DNA of 64,000 bases, taken from positions 3,683,001-3,747,000 of the forward strand of contig CM056875.1 in NCBI GenBank assembly GCA_029876055.1, read 5' to 3'. The notes under the pieces are model-generated. The model was not told where the DNA came from, made no database searches, and saw only the letters and a list, made by a program, of their open reading frames with translations. A program made the translations under genes and the position numbers. Source of the DNA: Madurella fahalii. Taxonomy: Eukaryota > Ascomycota > Sordariomycetes > Sordariales. Shown in pieces: positions 33,992 through 45,522 of the stretch (positions within the stretch are counted from its first letter, which is position 1; each line of letters begins with the position of its first letter).

Positions 33992-36900
33992 GGTCAGATT
34001 CGAGAGTTTGCCAGTAGGTGCAATGCTACGATGCCTTTAGAGACCAGACGAAGTACGGGAAATGATTTCTCTCTCGGTGGCGTCCGATGGCTGGTCTTCC
34101 TTTGGGAGCGTATACGAGAGTTCGGTTTTATAAGTTCTCAGGGGCTGTTGGAAACGGACGCATCCCTCGTTGGGTATTGCACATCTTGCCCAGTTTGAGC
34201 AGGTTCCGTGGATATGCCCAATCAATCCGCTTGGCAAGGCCGCCCGTTTCCCGGATCGCACCCAGACTTGGCCGTTCTAAGGCTCTGGTAGCCGCCTGCC
34301 GTCTTGTCCCGGCCGGCTAAAATGCATCTCCCACCACTTACACGATGCTCCGAGATTGGTACAATCTATCTCAGAGCGACAGCACTGCACTCCGCTTCAC
34401 GTGTTCTAAGCCGGCTCTTGAGACGGCGTTGTGGGGTGCATGCAGACCCCCCAAGCGAGGCGGGATTTCAACAATCTCGAAGCCGAAAGACTCGATTCGA
34501 ATCCACATCATCGCTTGGCTGCTAATCCGCATCGAGTTGGTCTCGGTAAGCCGTTCGGATGCCCATGCATGGATGGCCTAGCATGGCCGGGAACCTGGGA
34601 ATGACCTTCTATCCAAGGCAGCCGTCTACATCACCTTAATGCGCTTGCTGGGGATGACAGGCAGTCGTCCATGAGCTGCCCCCCTTTTGATGAACTCCGG
34701 CTCAACTTCCCTGGAGATGACGTGGTTTCAGGGTTGCGTTCGGTTGGCGTCCAATATCACCCTTTCCTGGTTCGCCGGACTGGGTCTACGATCTAGTAGT
34801 TCGTGTCGCTTCTGCCAGTTCAGTAGAAGGCTGATGCCGTACCTACCTCGACCATACGCATAGAACTTCAGAACACAGACGTTTCTGGTTCTATCGACTA
34901 GAATTCCGTAGGGATATAAGTATTATTTGTTTCCCTCAACATTCGCATCGCAAATGTGGCTTCATACGCGTGACGATATCCAGGACGAGCAGTTTGAGCT
35001 GGACTTCTGCGGCAAGATCGGAGGCGCTACGCCGGTTGCCTAATTTGGTGCGGAGAGTACATACTGGGCACGCCGTCGGCGGAATTTTGCATGGCGAGTA
35101 AGCACTCTCCAATCCTCTGAGCTCGGCCCGTCGTTGTTACTGGTACTATGAGCTCGGCTCAAGTGGTAACTCAGTGCTATGTGGCCGACCTGGTTCAAGC
35201 CCTTGAGCCATGCCATCACCAGATACGACCTTTAAGTGACTACAACCCGAGGTGGTACTTATATGCGGTATAGCCGGTTACCTAGCCTTGAATCCCACAT
35301 GGCGGGCCGTTTCACTCCCGATTGTTGTTAGGAACAACGCTACGTAAATACCGACAAAGAGCGGATGGTGGTTAGAAGCAAAAGCCCATAGCGGCTGGGA
35401 TCGGACAGGGTTTCATTTGAACCGGAAAGGAGACGCCACGAAATCACTAGTGCGTTGATTGCCAGGGTCTAGACCACCGGGGTCCGATGGAGGTTACTAC
35501 TAATGAAGTTTGCCCATTCTCTTTTCCCTACACCTCCTCCAAAGTAATAAATTCTACATAGTGCAGTATGGATCCGCTACCAAAATCTACGTATAAACAC
35601 CACAAATTATTACCTCTGGCCGCGCTAGAATTTACTACCTCGAGAGAAGTGTAGCCGGCGACCAGTTCGCCGTAGGACACCTTCCACGCCGCATCATAGA
35701 AATGGTGGCTCGGAGTGACCTCCCATCGTGGGAGATCATGTTGGAATCTCTCTGTTCTGACCGCCGAACTTGGCTGGCTCTTGCCATCGATTAGCAGTGA
35801 TTATTACCGGCTTGCAGGGAACACCAGTCCAGCTCCTGCCTTCCCTCCCTTGCATCGACACTCAGTACGCGGGGAGTTGACGGGACGGATTCGGAATGAT
35901 AGGCATATACTTTCCAGGGCTTGGAGAATACGAGGAGAACCCGATGGATCCCATGCGTCCCCGCTCGAGACAAGTGGTAAGCCCCAGTTTGACAAAGCAT
36001 ATTCGATCAGAGGATTCTTTGCCAGGAGACACAAACCCTCGCTGGAACCAAACCACTCGATATTTACCACCGGGCCCCGCGAGAATTCCGGTAAGAAGAT
36101 ACACTGGACGCAAATTCCGGCTACTGTCAAGTATGCATTTCGGTATTCTGCATTTGCACCGGAAATGCGTAGTGAAGGAAACCAAAACTGAGGACATTCG
36201 CAACGCAGACCACTCAACTCAGGCATTCTCTCATTTAAACAGGTGCTTTCAGCCGTCTTCCTTTACCCAAATTTCCACAGAGCGGCAATTGCCTCCAGGC
36301 TCGTCACCCCAAACCAGTCCGGTCTGTACGCAACAAGATACGCAAAGCAAGGTATAACCTGAGCTGCAGAGGATGTGGCCCGGATGGCAGCCGACTACAC
36401 TCGCTTGGCGCGCTGCACTCGTCTAGCGCATTGATAACAACGAGCAGGTAATTGTATCATCGTGCGACATGACTCGACGGAGCACATCAGCTATTTGGTC
36501 CAGAATCGGCTGCGTGACGCTGTGATCCTGCATGTGCAAGTTGTACGGTTTTCGGCACAGTCGAGAGTCATAGCGTCACAGCTTCGAAGTCCAAAGCTTT
36601 CTTGAGCGTCAGACTGCGTGGCTATTGGTATCCTACTGTCTCTCGTCACATCGGCTTGGCCGTGGGTTGCAGACTGGCGCCTCTGCATGGGCTTGATATG
36701 TAGGATCAAATGGCGAAAGGTGATCTCGATCATACTGGTACGAATAACAGATTCACATTACATGTCAGAGCCGAAGCCCCTAGTGTCTAGGTAGGTATGC
36801 ATATGTTAGACTTTACTGCACACTCATTGGTGGCACTCCTGCTGTTTCACTCGTCTAACTGAAGTCTAACTACCAGGTTTCAGTCTTCAAGCTGGAAAAG

Positions 36901-37446
36901 AACCAGAGGCAGGAATATGAGCATGGGTCTGAGGTAACGATGCCGCCCAGATTGCATCAGAGCTGGCCTCGAGGCTGTGTGAATACGTACTCTACGAACG
37001 AACACAGGCGAATACGAGAACACTAACTTCTACGTTGAGTCGTGCATATAGTCCCTAAAAAACTAACTAAATCAAGTGCGGGTGCAGAGCATAGTAGCTT
37101 GACTTTGTTTTACACTATCCAATAAACTCATAGCACACTACCTGGATATAGTGACACCTGATGAGTGACGGGTCCCGATTTCCCAAGGCCCAACAGAGCA
37201 ATTCCACGTTCCGGCGTGTGGCAATGTATTCTCAATTGCAGAACGAGACATCCATACAGCACATGTAAGCATACACATTCTGTCACTGAAGTATACTCTA
37301 CGTGTTGCCCCAGCTGCTCCAAACGACACATTGATGGCTATCTAGGTAGCCTAAGCTAATACTACGGTAGACGGCCTCCATTGTATTCCACCTACAGTCC
37401 GAAACGGGAGACCAAGCCGCAAAAAACAGAACAACTAAGACGGCAG
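33992..37446. other. 3.45-kb gene-poor region
   Basis: The left end holds the LPMO-2 promoter; GGCTAA at 34315-34320 is 324 bp from its ATG. Around 35700-36360 frames of 110-158 codons overlap on both strands without a motif. The stretch 35500-35650 is AT-rich. I see no transposase, terminal repeat, tRNA or gene. Confidence 0.45.
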
Positions 37447-39659
37447 CTAAGACGCTGCTTCCGCAGGAGGCGGCAGCGCCAGGATCTTGGTTGCGGCATG
37501 CTCAGAGACAATGACAATAGCCGCAGAGGGGTTGGCGGTGATGTGGCCGGGGAATATGGAGGCGTCAACAACAAAAATATTGTCGGTCCCGTACACCTTT
37601 GTATTCAAGTCCACCACAGCCGTACCTCCCTCCCTTCCATCGTCGGTGCCGATCTTGGCCGTGCCTGCCACAGTCACAGTTAGAATGCAAACCCTCGCTT
37701 GCTTTTAATCAGAAGAGGACAAGACATACCAATCCAGTGGTTGGAGCATCGACGTGCCGGAGTGGCGGGGACCTTTGAGGAGCGCGGTGTGTAAGCATCC
37801 GTGCCATGGGTTCCGCGACGGGCTCATACTCACCGAATCCACAAACTGCTCTACCGTGACGTTCGACGGCGGAGTAATCCACGTCAGGTTGGCCACACCC
37901 TTCAGCGCCTCCCGAAGGTTGGCGATGCCCTGGATGACAGCTTCTCTGTCGTGCTCGTCTCGGAGATATGGGGGAGTTGAGACAATCGTGTTCAACTGCC
38001 TCGTAATCGTCATCCGCCCTCGGGAAAGAGAGCCAGTGCCCAAGTACTGCGTCACAGTCATGGACGCTGCGTCCCGTCAGTATTCCCCTCTATCAGGATT
38101 CTCAGCTAAGCTCACTGTTGAGTGTCCCTTCGACTCGGGCTTGCCAGTGAAGGTGGCGAGAAATGCCATCACTCCCCTTGATGATGTCCCAGAACTATGA
38201 CCAGGCTTGTTAGCGCTACGAGACCATAAGTGCACCAGCACGCCAACAACTTACGATGGGCCCAATATTAGGGGCGGCTTGCGCAAATGGGCCAACTCTG
38301 CTTTCTTCACCGCATAGCCATTAGCTCCCTTCTTCCCCAACCCTCTGTCTCCGTTCTGGCTCCACGAGGGCACTCACTGAGGTATATCTCGGAGTCGTTG
38401 ACGATAGGCTCATCCCACGCGGCATAGTAATCGTAAAAGACGACATCGGGGTGGGCGATTTCAATATCAGTCTGCCAAGCGCAAGTCAGCAACCATCGAG
38501 TCGCGAGTTCTCGGCACTTCCGTGTCTTACGCCGACGTGGTCGTTCAGGTTATGGCCAACAGGCAAGTTGATCCATTGTTCCGAAGAAATCATGGTAGGT
38601 CCGTCGGCCGAGTTGTTGACAACCCTCAACTGGTCTGCCGGTCCAATACCGCCTGCGCACATGCATCGTTAGTCCGGCGAAGCCACACGTTGCGGCGGCC
38701 TCCAGGGGGGGTCTTACTCCGGAATAGCAGCTTGGCCGATCCAAAAGCTCCCGCCGACAAGATGACCCGGCCCGTCCTCGGAGTGAGCGACACGACGCCT
38801 GCATGGCCGCCACCGTTGCACTCGACCTCGACGCCCGTAGCATGGCCCCCGGTCCGGATAACCCGCTTCGCGATCGTGTGGGTCCACAGAGTGAAGCTCT
38901 TGCGTCCGCTCGCCGAGACAAGGTAGGTGGCCAGCGGACCGCCTCTTTCGCCCCCGGAGAACATGAAGGTGCTGTGCCCGTAGGTGCGGTTCTTGCGGTC
39001 CGGGTGCTCGTTGGGAACGAGGTATTCGTACCCCGCCGCCTTGAGGCTGCCGCCCAACATGTCGAAGCCCTGTGAGAGGTAACGTTTGCCGTCCATTGAC
39101 GGCGTGATAGTGCCTGGGATCCGGGAGAAAACGCGCTCCGTCGCCGACGCCAGGTCCTTGTTCCGCCAGCCCTCGGGAAAGTTGAGGTCCCAGTCGTCAG
39201 GGTGCGGCTTCCACCACAAACCTGCGTTGACCGCTGTCCCTCCCCCGAGCATGCATCCTGCCATCTGGTCAACATCAGTGCAAGCAACCCCGGTCGGGTC
39301 GGCCCAGATCTGGTTGCAGAGGCCGGGGACGTCGAAACGAGTCAGGCTGGTTTCATTCAGCCAGTCTGGCTTCATGGTCCCGCCCCATCTTCCAGTGGAA
39401 GGCGGTCCCTTTTCAATGAGGAGGACACTGTGGCCGGCTTCGCTCAGGCGATCTGCCATGGGGATCCCGCCGGCGCCGGACCCCACGATAATGTAGTCAT
39501 ACGTCTCGGTTGACGAAACGTTGGCGCATGTCGCCTGTGCTGCCCCTGGCCGCAGCCCTGGAGACTATGTCAGCAGTGAGGACGGAGCAAGATCCGTCCC
39601 TGTTACCTACAGAAGGCGAGCGCGCTGCCGGCAATTCCCAGCTTGGAGGGGACGTGCAT
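37447..39659 (-). CDS. cellobiose-dehydrogenase-type flavodehydrogenase without cytochrome domain (AA3)
   Basis: Secreted GMC flavoenzyme close to the dehydrogenase domain of cellobiose dehydrogenase. Nine exons (39659-39611, 39557-38718, 38652-38531, 38471-38374, 38297-38255, 38194-38116, 38066-37834, 37772-37730, 37664-37447) join in phase to 574 residues. A signal peptide is followed directly by YDYIIVGSGAGG (FAD, GSGAGG at 42-47), so the usual heme b domain and linker are absent. CDH-like signatures are RLSEAGHSVLLIEKGPPST, GCMLGGGTAVNAGLWW, GRVILSAGAFGSAKLLFRSG, QWINLPVGHN, and the catalytic pair His500 in CSNHWIGTAKIG and Asn547 in TANPSA. Exon 4 uses a weak GTGCCC donor, chosen because only it keeps phase. 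It lies 3.5 kb upstream of LPMO-2 on the same strand, which suggests a role as an LPMO reductant or H2O2 source. Confidence 0.88.
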
Positions 39660-40974
39660 TTCGACTCAATCCGGGAGGGGAGGAGGAATTGGCAAAATGA
39701 GAGGGCTACAGGGGATGGAGAACCAGAAATAGGTGAGAATCAACCCCGACTCTGGACCCCCCCAGCTGGGATGGGAGACACAGCTCTTAAGCCAGTCCCA
39801 TCCGCTTCCACATAGTATGGTCCCAACAGCGTACGCTGAACATCAGTTCCCTATCGAGCCCTACAGCCCAGTCCCTTTCCCCACATTTACCCCAGACCCA
39901 GTGCGGAGATTTTTCCCCAGCATTCGGGGCCAAGTTTGGGGGACTTTATTAGCCGAGACAGCGGAAGCTGGCCGAACGTGGCAGGAAGCACGCGCGGCTC
40001 GGCCCAAGAGCATGTCTGGGGTGCGTCCTGGCAATTTACTCGAGCGGGGAACATCTCCCAAGCAGTCGGGGGATATATTAGGGCCGGACTCCAACGATAT
40101 TGCAAGGCCTCGTTGCTTACACCTCGTGACGCCGGCCCTGTAGACTGGGGGCTTCCCCCGGCCAGGGCGCGTGGGAATGAGGATCCTCGGCGTCCATCCG
40201 GAGGCCCCGGACCCCAGGGCGCGTTAACAATTACTGGCCAATTGCTACCCTCACATAATAGGTGCCCATCCTATCGCCCACCATCAGCGAATAGGTGTGG
40301 CTAGGTGCCTGCTCAAGCACCCCCTTTTCATTTGTCCCTTCAGGGGTTTTATCCTGACGATCCATAGCCTGAATCCTCGACCAACTCGGCACATCCATTC
40401 ACGACTCTCATGGGTAGTCGATACCCGGAATCGCAGCGAAGGACCTCTGCGATACGCCGTACCAGGGATACAGCTTCCCTCAGCTTTGGGGCCCATGTGC
40501 GCTGGAGCTCCGCGTTCTAGATGCCGCAGCCCAGAGGGCAAAGGAACGTGCCTAAAGCTCTTCCCAGGTTTGCTGCATTTGTCCTCACGCGTCTCGGCTG
40601 AAGAGAGGGTCTGTTCTACTGGGTTGCAGCACGACGGCAGATCCTCATCGTCGGGTATCCCCTGCTTCTACACTGAGAGACTACCTACACCGATGAAAAC
40701 GAGCCTAGCAACGCCCCGCTTTCACCTTCACCAACTTACAGATCCCAACCTCGACACACAACACTTGGCGCTGGCTCGACAAACATTCAATAGAGTGCCT
40801 GTGTCTCATTACTATTGAATATACGACCCGTAATCCGGTGTCTCCAGGCTATGGACTGAGGTTGTCCGATGTATCTCGCAGATCTGTAAAATCCTAGGTT
40901 TAATACAGAGCGCCAGACCCGATATGTAAGGTAGGTAGGTACCTAAGCCCGCCAGTAAAGGGAACTAGTGATAA
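39660..40974. promoter_or_regulatory. upstream region of the CDH-like gene
   Basis: TTAGCC at 39949-39954 (GGCTAA on the gene strand) is about 290 bp from the ATG. The rest of this 1.3-kb gap has only motif-free frames, including a 173-codon plus frame at 40297-40818. Confidence 0.35.
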
Positions 40975-41980
40975 TTATCTCACGACATTGAACATTCCCC
41001 CCAGCAGCAGCGATGGCCACATGATCCAGCCAGGGCTGCCCCGGGATACAGCTCCTGCATTCTCAGCATCCACGATCGAGTCAATGGTGCCCGTCCCATT
41101 GCGCCATCCAATGACCGGAGTCCACATAGAGACTGCCAGCAGCCGGCTCCAAGATATCCGACCGGGCCACATCGATGTTTCCCAAGAAATCCACCTCAAC
41201 GGTCCCCACCAGGACGTCCTGCTCCGGATCGCCATTGTCAAGCACGTCGTTCCCCGGGTCCGTGTTCATCCTGAACAAGCCGGTGAACTGGAAGCTGGCG
41301 CTCTTGTCGTCAAACTGCAAGCGAAAGCTCGGGTCGCTCACGGGGATGCCGGCCGTGGCGTTGGCGTCGAGGAATCCGGCACCCTACCACGTGTCGCCGG
41401 CGACGTTACACGACGACATGTTAAGCTGCATGTTCCTGAGGGAGCCGGCGCGCTTGTGGCCGGAGACGGTGAAGGGCATCCCTGCCGGCTCCTCAAGCTT
41501 CAGCTCCCACTCCGGCTTCCCTGACTCCGGGAAGTAATATCTTGTGGGCTTGATCGGCCGCAATTCCCACTGCAAGTCGTCCATCTGCGTCGTGCTCGCC
41601 GCGGTGTTATCAGGCGGGTGCAGGTTGAGCCCCGGCAGCCACGACCTCAGCAGGAACATGACTGGGTTATCCTCGTCCTCGTTGGTTCCGTCAGGCTTGG
41701 TGACGGCAACGAGAGAAGGGAAGGAAAACGTCAGGGTCCGGTTGGCGAACATGTCGCAGACCGACTCGCGCTCTCTGATGCTCTCTTGCGGGCTGAAGCG
41801 GAACCTGGTCGTGCCATTATAGTAGGACCCAACCCAGGCGTACAGCCAATACGGAAGGCCCGTCACGTTTTCGGGCCGGAGATTGCCCAAAGGGTTCGGA
41901 TGGTTGCGATCAAAGTCCTGGGCTGCGGCCGGGCCCAGCGGCAATAAGGCCCCGAGGACAAGGCAGGTCAGGGCATGCAT
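40975..41980 (-). pseudogene. secreted protein gene broken by an in-frame TAG and a frame change
   Basis: The frame opens at 41980 with a signal peptide (MHALTCLVLGALLPLGPAAA) and runs as a well-composed extracellular domain with N-glycosylation sites (NGT, NRT, NMS) until GDTW, where TAG at 41384-41386 stops it after 198 residues. The same frame then continues without gap as GAGFLDANATAGIPVSDPSF and on for about 100 residues. Past about 41140-41100 the coding signal moves to the next frame (GWRNGTGTIDSIVDAENAGA), which ends in a hydrophobic tail (GWIMWPSLLLGGMFNVV) at 40975, reminiscent of a GPI-anchor signal. I do not recognise the family. It may be a recent pseudogene, a stop-readthrough product, or an assembly error at two points. 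An intron spanning the TAG is unlikely because both flanks look coding. Confidence 0.65.
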
Positions 41981-44203
41981 CGGTGTTATCTTTTCTTGCC
42001 CGGTACCTCTTAGTTGTCGGCCTAATGAGGGTAAATCGCGGCAGCCTCCGCAAGATGCTGTCCTCCTTGGATACTAAATTGCGCAAGAAGAGCTCACCCT
42101 CTTTCGAGGCGGAGTGCCCGGGAGTCCCCATCCCTTATTCCTCTTTTAGTAGGAGCTCCGCTAAATCCCACCCTGACGGGACAAAACCATGCCTATTCTA
42201 TGGCCGGTGACGCTCGGCAAACACATTGATTTCCTGTCAGACACGGAGTATTTTGAAGAAACCAACAACCGGTGATTATCCGGTTATCGAATACTTGCAT
42301 CACGATTTGTCTTTGGTGCAGCTCTGGCACAACAGCACATCTGCAATTTTAACGATCTAATTCATTCATTGATAACTCAACATTGACCAGTATTCTTTAG
42401 GTAGATTCGTTCACTGAAGCGGTATGCTTTAAGTGTGTGCAGCGGGGGAGTGCCACATGCGAGCCCCTGAAACGTGAATGCCAGTAGACCAAGTCGGCGG
42501 CCATGTCGTTCGACTCGGACGGAATTTCTACCATCTCCTAACAATCCTCAACGACATCGACCTAGAAACCCAAACCGCAAGCTAGTATCGCGTAAATCAA
42601 ATCCGGGCCGCCCATTGTCTCTTCCTCATAGGCCCAAGCTTGCCTTGAACTCCCCATCGGCGCGAGACGCTCGGCCCTGTCTCGAATATCACGCCCGGGG
42701 CAGATCATGAAGAAGGTCCTGGGGATCCCGTCCCGTCGTGTTTTTGGGTGGTCTTGGCTGACATCCATGTTAGACAGGAAACGTCATGTGAGGTGGCGCC
42801 GTCGTTGTTGGGAATTCCGGGAACCGGAACCGAGGTGGGAAGGTCCAGGTGAGTGTTATGCGCTTTGTGTGACACTGTCCACCGACGCTAAGGGAAGGGC
42901 GGCCGGTCACTACAGCCTGGGTCCGTCACCGATGGCCGATCCTCCAAGATCCAGGCGTCGTGTAAAGATCGGATCGGTTGACGGGACCAGCCAATTGGCC
43001 TGCTGTGAAATAGATTTCCGAACCTAGGGCTCCCATCATTTCTAGGTTTGGAAAGCTGCCAGTATCGATGTACCAAGCGGCGTCTACTGGCATTTAGTTG
43101 CTGAGGCGCTGCCACGTAGATGCTGGAAAAGATATTCTCGCTGGGGTTGTAGCGGGTGTATGATGATGTGCCTTTCTTCCTTTCCCGAGGCTCTCGAGGA
43201 GTGGAGGGGTACTGATTCACCCTATCGTCCTCTAAGGCCAACTACGAAGTCAAGGGACGAAGCCATCGATGTCTAGTAGCATGCGCCGGACCGAAAAGTG
43301 GACGGATATAATTGAAAGGGTTCTCTTCAATTCACTTCGAGTTATTGCATCTTCACTTCCAGAGCCCAAGCCCCTCAGCCATCAGTGCAAAACAACAATT
43401 GAGTGGTTCATTTGCCCCGGGGGTTTGAAGTTATACAAATCCTTCCACACAACCAGGCTGCTATGAAAACCGTAAAAGGGTCCAAACGAAACTATAGCTC
43501 CCCACTTCTCTAGTTTGTTCGTTTGCGTCTGACTTGAGGGCTGGGGTGAGTGTCAATAGCGTAGCCACTAAAACAACCAAGCTTTATCGCAAGGAAACTG
43601 GTAGAATAACATCATCTACCTGATATCTCCCTACTGCTCAATTTTCTTGCGCTGAAGTATCTGTTTTGGGCCAGGGCCCCAGTCGGAAAACACGCGCAAA
43701 CAAACAGTCAAGGGTCAAGTTAACTGCAGTACTAGTGCTGGTGATTTGTCCGCGAGCAAACAATCTTTACGATGTAATGACGGGTGATTGCAAAGGTCCG
43801 CTGCGGCCAGCTGCAGCCAGCGGCAGCCAGCCCTCTTCACGTGGATTCTGGACGAGAATGGAAGGTGACCGATGCGGTGGATGAGGTGAACGTGGCCTTT
43901 TGCTCGAAAGGGCCACACAGTGGGGATGCGGGTGCCTATTAAGGTAAGGTAGGCTTGAGCACGGAACAACAGCGGCGCCGGTGCTGGGCTTGGCTGCTCT
44001 GAGCGCCCAGGCCGCGTCTCACGTTAGGGCGCCTTGCGTGGTTTGGCGAATTTGTGGGGACCACACCTCCAGCAAGACCGAAAGAAAATCTGGCTGAATC
44101 GCCCCTTGAACCTCTCCGCTCTGCAACGCCAAACAGTCCAAAGCAGTCGCTCTCACACGGACAACCCGCGTCTCCTTTCCGCCATCCTCGCTCCTGACTC
44201 ACA
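41981..44203. other. 2.2-kb gap, no gene recognised
   Basis: A minus-strand frame at 42888-43241 contains a peptide-like stretch (YTRYNPSENIFSSIYVAAPQ) that could be a gene relic, but nothing else supports it. No RNA genes or repeats seen. The right end should hold the PHO88 promoter. Confidence 0.4.
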
Positions 44204-44971
44204 ATGGCGCTCAGTCCGCAAATGTACGGCCCGAAGCCCTTTCACGCGCTTTGCGCAGCGGTGGAAAGTTAACATTGATGCCATCTAGCACGAACCTGAT
44301 CATCATTCTTGGAATGATGCAGGTGGCCAAGAAGATCCCCTTCGATGATCCGACCGTTCTAAACGCCTGCCGCGCTGTCTACATTGCCAGCAACCTCATC
44401 ATCATCAGCATCTACCTCTACATCAAGAGTGTGGTGGACAAGAAGAAGGGTACGTCGTTGCTTGCCGTCCTCGGCGTCTCTGCAGCACAACAAACCCCTC
44501 CGAGCGTGAACGATGCGCGCAGTGCGACGTTCCGCCTTGTGCTGAGGCTGCGATGCTGACCACATCATTCTTTCAGACATGACTACGCTCAAGTACGTCG
44601 AACCGGCGCCGATGGGTTCCAGCGAGGAGGGCAAGCTCGTCACGACTACGATCCACGCCTACGACATCGGCCAACTCAAGAGCCTCATGCGCTCGCAGGC
44701 CATGGGCGTGGCAATGATGGGCGTGATGCACCTGTACTTCAAGTACACCAACCCCCTCCTCATCCAGAGCATTATCCCCCTCAAGGGCGCCCTCGAGGCG
44801 AACCTGACCAAGATCCACATCTGGGGCCAGCCGGCATCTGGCGATCTCAAGCGGCCCTTCAAGCAGGGTGGCGGCTTCATGAGCGGAATGCAGAGCGGCC
44901 CTGCGCAGAGTGACAAGAAGGCGATCGAGGCGGCCGAGCGCGCTGGCCGCGGTGGCGCCAAGGAGGAGTAA
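44204..44971 (+). CDS. pho88: Pho88 / Snd3 family ER membrane protein
   Basis: Small ER membrane protein, known in yeast as Pho88 (phosphate uptake) and Snd3 (SRP-independent targeting of membrane proteins). Exons 44204-44223, 44289-44449 and 44577-44971 join to 191 residues. The first exon encodes only MALSPQ and part of Ile7. Family hallmarks follow: TNLIIILGMMQVAKKIPFDD (TM1), YIASNLIIISIYLYIK (TM2), TTLKYVEPAPMGSSEEGKLV, HLYFKYTNPLLIQSIIPLKG, and GDLKRPFKQGGGFMSGMQSG. The C terminus is short and charged. Splice sites are GTACGG...CTAG and GTACGT...TCAG. Length and motifs match the family, so confidence is high. Confidence 0.95.
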
Positions 44972-45522
44972 ATGACGCAGGAATGCGGCGTTTTGCTTGT
45001 GTCGGATTTTAGACCAAGTTCTTGTACAAGTTATCATAAAGATCTTCTGGGTGTCATGGCACATTAATAGACTTGCGGGTGGGGAGAAGGTGATAAATGA
45101 TCATTGCCAGGCGCTTCTTGGGAAGTGATGACAATTATCACCGACCGCCATCGCTTCACGTGTATCCCCTCGCAGCAGCCCGATTGACTTGGGACATTTA
45201 TGGTAAATCACCCCATTTAAATTCCTATTTCTTCAAATGTCACTCGAAACGGCGCAGACGATGGGATGTAAACGTAGTGGAAATGCGGGTTCGCCCGGGC
45301 CTGGACCGTGTTCTTTGCCTGCCGCAAAGCTGGCCCAGGCAAGATGAATCATCAATCACCACCCCCGGTGTCATTGGCGGTTGTGATCCTTGCATCATCG
45401 TGCTCGAATCCGCAATAGTTTTGCTGTGCAACGACTTTCGGCCACCCCCACCTTGACTTCACCCTGCTGCTCATTACGCGGGGTTAAGACAGTTGGTAAA
45501 GGAGATTCTTCCACTCAGCGCA
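44972..45522. other. intergenic, nothing recognised
   Basis: This 551-bp spacer lies between two plus-strand genes; it should contain the 3' UTR of pho88 and the promoter of rad14. Confidence 0.4.

Noticed and set aside
42888..43241. Minus-strand frame with a protein-like stretch (YTRYNPSENIFSSIYVAAPQ)
   Set aside because: Too short and isolated to support a gene or a family; may be a relic.
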